Shown one piece after another: positions 60,501-64,000 of a stretch of DNA of 64,000 nucleotides. A program made the position numbers and the translations under genes. How positions within the stretch are numbered: position 1 is the stretch's first letter; every line of letters begins with the position of its first letter. The DNA is taken from contig JACATO010002142.1 in the NCBI GenBank assembly GCA_018389105.1, positions 62,001 through 126,000 on the forward strand, given 5' to 3'. This DNA is from Nautilus pompilius (taxonomy: Eukaryota > Mollusca > Cephalopoda > Nautilida > Nautilidae). The notes beneath the pieces were generated by a model, which saw nothing but the letters and a program-made list of their open reading frames with translations, was not told the origin of the DNA and ran no database searches.

Positions 60501-63162
60501 AAAAATAAATGTCATAGGAATCAAGAAATGGCTTAAAGTCAATTCTCTCTCTCTCTCTCTCTGTGACAGAGTAAAAGCAACCTAGCCTTAGAAAAGACAA
60601 AAGTTGTGAAAGATTTCATTTATTTTATCTATTTTTTCTAACTCTCACAAACTGTCATACAAATGCATACCATATTGGTTCTGATTGCTACTCAAGCATT
60701 TATTCCTGGAACTCATCAGAATTTTCAGGGTAGATGATTACTTGTGTCCCCCCCTACAAAATAAGTCAAAATCTGCTGAAAATTGAGACCCAACCAGCAA
60801 GATTGCTGTATAGGAATTAAACTACATGAGAATATCTTTAAATGATGATACAACTAACACACGACAAACACAGCATGGACCTGCGGGTGATGTAAGAGAC
60901 GAACATTGAGACGTCACTGAGCCATTTCTACTCTCCTCTGAATAGTAGATTGTCCTGAAAATGTCTCGGGGAAGAGGTAAAAATAAAACCACAAATCAAC
61001 TGCACTTGATTTTAGTTTTATCACTGGATTTTGCTTCGCTGAGTTACTTTTTGTAAGCACTAGCCTTGGTTGTGGCCTTTGTTCTCAGCATTGTGTCTGG
61101 TCACCTGCTGCAAGAGTTTCAAATTAATAAGTTAAAGCATGCAGAAGAATTGTTTTGTAGGGGAAAGACCTAATATGGTAAAAGCATAGCAAATGATGAT
61201 CTGTCACAGTCATCATGCATGCCTCCTTTAAATAGTGTGTGTGGTGCAACGACCACACATCCAAGCAAGAAGTGCTTCCCAAAGTGAGATCATGCAAACA
61301 CTGTGCATGTAGGTAGGGAGATGTGTCAAAAGACAATGAACAAATTGTTTATTGCTGATATTAATCTGTTTATCGCTGGCACGACTACTTTGGTATTGAG
61401 AAGGACCAGTTTTCTGATCTGGTGCCGTTTAGAAATTAAAAGAAAAATTGATGTACAAATTGATCATGTTTGACTAGAAATATATGGTGAAGTATGAAAC
61501 CAAGTAAACCTCAGCTGCATGTATAAGTACATTGCCTTTTGTTTTTTTCAGCATATGTTCAGCCATTGTTGGACAAACTGGAAAAATATACGCACACACA
61601 AGTTAAATCTCAGGTAAACAGATTATATTTTTGGGGGCTATTTGAAAAGGCGCATGATCTTTGGGCTTGACAGTTAAGTGATGAAAAACCATCCATAAAA
61701 ATTAGTTTTAGACATGATACTAAAGACCACCAAAAAGGGGGCCATGAGTGTCCTGCTTGTGTTGATTTAGTCAAATATAATATTACTTGGGTTTGTATTA
61801 ATACCTGCTTTTTTTAAAAAAAATGTCAATATGTTTAAGACACAATGTAATTTTTTGTTAAGTAAATAATCAAATGAGGAATAGAGAGACTTGATGTATT
61901 TTAATATAATAGTTTGGTAGAATAGTTTTAAAATTAACATTTGGTAAGTTTTGAGAGTTAGCCAGACAACAGTTAGAAACACTGACGGGTTCATTTATAA
62001 TTTAGCTAATGCAGTAAACAGCTTGATGTTAGAAAATGTAGCAAAAATTATGAACATTTTGAAGATAGTGCAGGCAAGCTATAGAAAGATTCAGGGAGTG
62101 CAAGAGAGCTGAATTTCATAGCAGTGATAGATATTGCTTGTGTGTTTAATGTGCAGATGAAGAGTGGGATGGGGGGATGGTTTGCTTAAAATTCTTTCCT
62201 TTAGTTGGTAATTGTAGAATAGATACTAGCTTAGGTAGTTAACAGATTAAATGAGTGAAAGTGCTGATGAAACATTATTACGTAAAATGCATACAACTAA
62301 AGGAAACTTAAATGTATAATCGTGCCTGAATATCCAAGTTAAGTTGCAAACTGACAATATAAACCAGACCCCTGCCTCATCACTTACGGCTGTGCTTATT
62401 TTTCTTTGTTACAGGTTTTGTTTTTTACTGGTTTCAATGTAAAGACTCACAAGAATGCTGAAAGTGGAGAGGCCTATCTCTATCTCCAGGATTTGCCGCA
62501 TCTCCTCAATCCTCTAGAGAGCAAATTGGGTATGTAGCTCCACTATCTGGGGTGTCATTCATGCTCTAACTGTGACTGGTTGATGATGTTCTCATTGGAT
62601 TTTTCTCTAAATATAATTTTCATAAGTTTTTCCAGAAAATGACAAGCAGAAAAGTTGTCTTAGTATGCTGACTGTTTGATTTTGATTGAGATAACCTGCT
62701 AACTTTGTCAGTGTAACTAACGCACAGTTAGACTGCTGGATGAATGCATTCTCAGAGATAACAGCTACTAGTTGGATTTTAATTGCTGTAAGTTTGAAAA
62801 ACTATATGTAATAAGAATGGAATGTTACTGACTGTATTAATCTGGGAATTTTGCATCACATTATCAGTCCTAGTTAGTTTTGTTAATACTAATAAGGTGA
62901 TGGGAAATACTCAAATTAACCCTTTACTTTCTTGGAAGACTTCATCACTTAACTACTGCTTTTTATTGCAGAACTGGTAAATGTATCACTTGCCTGCTTT
63001 TCTGCATTACCCTCTAATGGATGTATTTTTTCATTGCCTGTTGACAGTTGTGTTTGCCTGTTTTTCTCATAGGGTTCCAGTTTTCAAACAATCCCAGCCT
63101 GAATTTCATTGTGTATATCCCCACTAGGGACCAAAGTCCTTTGTACATTCAAAACAAGAAAG
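51534..63162 (+). CDS. PIGS: GPI transamidase subunit PIG-S, 3' part beyond window
   Basis: Exons: 51534-51573 (predicted first), 53602-53741, 56194-56290, 57247-57351, 57763-57903, 58484-58593, 58792-58912, 61552-61613, 62415-62529, 63073-63162. Phases join to 1021 nt, about 340 of the usual ~550 residues. PIG-S is a non-catalytic subunit of the ER GPI transamidase (with PIG-K, PIG-T, PIG-U and GPAA1), which attaches GPI anchors to proteins. The N-terminal membrane segment (YAALGIGFVCVLVGLPLWW) is followed by KTTEVYRVPLPY, as in human GLPLWWKTTETYRASLPY. Later blocks such as GYDIIFNLFNPQPDIINVQW, LPHLLNPLESKLG and SPLYIQNKKG match human FSLLNPDPKSHDVYW, LPHVINPVESRLG and SPLYIQDKDG. The luminal domain end and second membrane helix lie beyond 64000. 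Introns hold a Tc1 and a mariner. Confidence 0.95.
51574..53601 (+). other. PIG-S intron 1 with a coding-like patch
   Basis: AT-rich intron. Between about 51850 and 52240 one + strand frame keeps protein-like composition over more than 100 codons (for example TDRLSKLLVPLPETSSISFT). It is broken, and I could not assign it to any family. Confidence 0.5.
53602..53741 (+). CDS. PIGS: PIG-S exon 2 (transmembrane segment)
   Basis: Acceptor TTTTCAG, donor GTACTT. It encodes KAVQAYAALGIGFVCVLVGL and PLWWKTTEVYRVPLPYNEIA. The hydrophobic stretch before WWK is the N-terminal membrane anchor. Confidence 0.96.
54118..55467 (+). mobile_element. Tc1-like element, decayed
   Basis: The left end CACTACTGCTCAAAAGCTTG follows TA at 54116-54117. 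The right end, read on the minus strand, starts CACCAATCAAAAGTCATGGG and is an imperfect inverted match to it. Length of about 1.35 kb fits a worn Tc1. The transposase is on the + strand. The right target TA is not clear. Confidence 0.75.
54490..55320 (+). pseudogene. Tc1-like transposase remnant
   Basis: Readable segments in order are GRPKNASKSEDQYILVTSLR (paired-type second helix-turn-helix; family GRPRKTSKREDRYI), then ISASTVKKRLKTAGLI. Near 54850 there is a trace of the first catalytic block (DESKYE). IFQQDNNPNRTSKLC follows, with the second aspartate (family: FQQDNDPKHTSK). The third region is decayed beyond LSSPDLN-type recognition. Multiple stops and frameshifts make this an old copy. 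Confidence 0.78.
56095..56117. repeat. (ATA)n microsatellite
   Basis: About seven AAT units, roughly 75 bases before the exon 3 acceptor. Confidence 0.85.
56194..56290 (+). CDS. PIGS: PIG-S exon 3 (LKYTLEVEVISFDSMFSDAD)
   Basis: Acceptor TTTGCAG, donor GTAAGT, 97 bp. With exon 2 it reads LQLKYTLEVEVISF, aligned to human LQLRLMVPVTVVFT. Confidence 0.92.
56291..57246 (+). other. PIG-S intron 3
   Basis: AT-rich, no element recognised. Confidence 0.85.
57247..57351 (+). CDS. PIGS: PIG-S exon 4 (QKDSTIQSEYSFIVRQAG)
   Basis: Acceptor TGTATAG, donor GTATGA, 105 bp. It keeps the frame on both sides. This is a poorly conserved luminal part. Confidence 0.88.
57352..57762 (+). other. PIG-S intron 4
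   Basis: Short AT-rich intron with a TA microsatellite at 57669-57687. Confidence 0.85.
57763..57903 (+). CDS. PIGS: PIG-S exon 5 (KYQVMLLPGENHIRLQAPYL)
   Basis: Acceptor TTCTAG, donor GTAAAA, 141 bp. It encodes the segment equivalent to human GSLTVYVISEHSSLLPQ and following. Confidence 0.9.
57904..58483 (+). other. PIG-S intron 5
   Basis: AT-rich with a TA run near 58211-58223. Nothing else seen. Confidence 0.85.
58484..58593 (+). CDS. PIGS: PIG-S exon 6 (NKIATTVREVLVRETFLLRT)
   Basis: Acceptor ATTCAAG, donor GTACAA, 110 bp. It forms the long helix equivalent to human [20 protein letters not shown]. Confidence 0.92.
58792..58912 (+). CDS. PIGS: PIG-S exon 7 (GYDIIFNLFNPQPDIINVQW)
   Basis: Acceptor TTACCAG, donor GTGTGA, 121 bp. 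GYDIIFNLFNPQPD and VQWDIKVAIKG match human GYEITFSLLNPDPK and VYWDIEGAVRR. Confidence 0.95.
59068..60305 (+). mobile_element. Mariner element with inverted ends and TA duplication
   Basis: The left end TTAGGTTGTTACAAACGT and the right end (minus strand) TTAGGTCGTTACAAAAGTTG are inverted repeats. TA lies on both sides (59066-59067 and 60306-60307). Length 1238 bp. The end sequence differs from the elements at 29155 and 36300, so this is a separate mariner family. Confidence 0.95.
59247..60197 (+). pseudogene. Mariner transposase, fragmented
   Basis: An ATG at 59247 starts MDRKVFRAILLHEFKPVHKA. The helix-turn-helix (NIKQAWGEDTENERTVQQWF) and AKFRSGDVSLEDKERN follow. ITSDEKWILYDNRKQSAQ gives the first catalytic aspartate. 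YEVLPHPAYSPDLSPTDHHL then FKQLDSFLHLKSFSSQAAFE give the third region. The second aspartate region is present but badly worn. Several stops and frame changes lie between, over about 317 codons. Length and motif order are normal for mariner. Confidence 0.93.
60544..60562. repeat. (TC)n microsatellite
   Basis: About nine CT units, directly visible. Confidence 0.85.
61552..61613 (+). CDS. PIGS: PIG-S exon 8 (YVQPLLDKLEKYTHTQVKSQ)
   Basis: Acceptor TTTTCAG, donor GTAAAC, 62 bp. YVQPLLDKL matches human YVQPFLNAL. Confidence 0.95.
61614..62414 (+). other. PIG-S intron 8
   Basis: AT-rich, no element recognised. Confidence 0.85.
62415..62529 (+). CDS. PIGS: PIG-S exon 9 (LYLQDLPHLLNPLESKL)
   Basis: Acceptor GTTACAG, donor GTATGT, 115 bp. 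LPHLLNPLESKLG matches human LPHVINPVESRLG, one of the best conserved PIG-S segments. Confidence 0.96.
62530..63072 (+). other. PIG-S intron 9
   Basis: About 540 bases of AT-rich intron. Nothing recognised. Confidence 0.85.
63073..63162 (+). CDS. PIGS: PIG-S exon 10 (LNFIVYIPTRDQSPLYIQNK)
   Basis: Acceptor CTCATAG, donor GTAAGT, 90 bp. LNFIVYIP and SPLYIQNKKG match human LNFLLYVP and SPLYIQDKDG. It ends one base into the next codon, so at least one further exon must lie beyond. Confidence 0.96.
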
Positions 63163-64000
63163 GTAAGTTAGTTCCACATTTCTGTATCCAGAAGCTGTTA
63201 GCAACAAAGTTCTCCCCCTCTTTTGAAAAAATTTTAAACCTATTAACTAAGTCAACAGATGCACTTTATCTCTCTAAAGAGTTTAGTAAGTTTAGTCACA
63301 CTGAAAAATTGGCATGATTTTGTCTTCATCCACAGATACAAACATTTAAATTCACACATGGCAAATGAAAGCATTCATTAGAGCCTGTTAATCACTATAA
63401 GTTTTTTTCATTGGGTAATTGTTTAATTATGCTACATATTCATTTGAACCACAGAGCTTTAATGCAGCTTCACTAAGCAGTTATGTATATATATTAGTTT
63501 TTTTGTAATTTCATTATAAAATGCAGCAGGTCTGTTATCTAAGATTTGTACGGCCCAGTCATCATCAGATCCGATGAAATCTGATGGTCTGCTCTTGTTA
63601 AAAGGATGGTGCAATGTCCTCCCACTTAAAATCCATGTTACTGAGATTCCAAAGAGCCTACACTTTTTGCTATTGTTACTTCATCGTAAGTTAAAGGCAA
63701 ATATTTAATTAATGTAGTTGTACTGCACTTGAAAATCACATTGTTAGCTGAGCAGATGAAGCGTGCTTATCTGTCAGAACCACTCGGGCATAGATGAACT
63801 TAAAAACACTTGTTTACTTTGGTGAATGCAAACAGCAGTGAGAATTTCTTTATAGTCTCAGCTGCTGTCTTCAGTCCTGAACAGAAAAAGTCCATGATAT
63901 TGCCAGGCGTAAGACAAACCAGTCATGTCAGTAGGTTGTCTGGCTTGCTCTCTCAATGAGTGCCCATCCGACATGATGAAATCACTCAGTTAAAATACAC
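63163..64000 (+). other. PIG-S intron 10 (to window end)
   Basis: No further PIG-S exon was recognised before 64000. A weak tRNA A-box-like patch on the minus strand near 63775 lacks a credible B box. Confidence 0.7.

Larger units (their letters stand above)
58913..61551 (+). other. PIG-S intron 7 with a mariner
   Basis: It contains the mariner at 59068-60305 and a (TC)n tract at 60544-60562. The rest (60308-61551) is of mixed composition; I recognised no element or exon there. Confidence 0.8.

Noticed and set aside
63740-63800. tRNA-like A box (GCCCGAGTGGTT) on the minus strand
   Set aside because: The expected B box is absent or too poor (GATTTTCAAGTGC), and no cloverleaf can be drawn with confidence.
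1-64000. CRISPR arrays, bacterial operons, rRNA genes and retroviral or Polinton-like elements
   Set aside because: There are no regularly spaced repeats, no prokaryotic gene layout, and no recognisable reverse transcriptase, integrase, capsid or envelope sequence.

Overview
The window is AT-rich eukaryotic DNA with long introns. Two host protein genes lie head to tail on the + strand, and many dead DNA transposons sit inside and between them. Spliced genes with canonical GT/AG borders, and host proteins that look closest to invertebrate family members (for example the MDDKMNRQL stretch of the NRBP gene), suggest a protostome invertebrate. The sequence alone does not settle the clade. I saw no rRNA, intact tRNA, CRISPR array, reverse transcriptase, integrase, capsid or envelope gene.

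Host gene 1 (13917-44752, 12 coding exons) encodes nuclear receptor-binding protein (NRBP1/Madm), a pseudokinase adaptor. The N-terminal exons, for roughly the first 100 residues, were not found and probably lie upstream. The exon phases join without a break for 423 codons to a TGA at 44750-44752. Host gene 2 (51534 to beyond 63162, 10 exons seen) encodes PIG-S, a subunit of the ER GPI transamidase. It has a CpG-rich promoter-like region at about 51100-51530, a short predicted first exon, and about 340 in-frame codons. Its C-terminal exons lie past the window end. The two products have unrelated roles, so I infer no joint pathway; they are simply neighbours.

Mobile elements by region: a pogo/Tigger-like MITE (1230-1706); a decayed mariner (2108-3236); a decayed hAT of SCAND3/ZBED type (7522-9311); a Tigger-like end (14911-15200); a Tc1-like element (15743-20421) split by a hAT (15982-19094) with a perfect 8-bp target duplication; a second hAT of that type (26763-30232, also with a perfect 8-bp duplication) carrying a mariner (29155-about 30190); a tRNA-derived SINE (about 32640-32820); a Tigger/pogo transposase remnant (about 34560-35620); a sister mariner (36300-37613); a GTF2IRD2-like hAT fragment (37707-about 38510); a possible piggyBac scrap (about 43985-44200); a worn Tc1 (about 48950-49610); a Tc1 with inverted ends (54118-55467); and a mariner with a TA duplication (59068-60305). 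Every transposase is broken.

I found no convincing undescribed system. The most useful observations are the two nested insertions with intact target duplications, which give a relative history of the locus, and several exon-like or coding-like islands whose origin I could not place.
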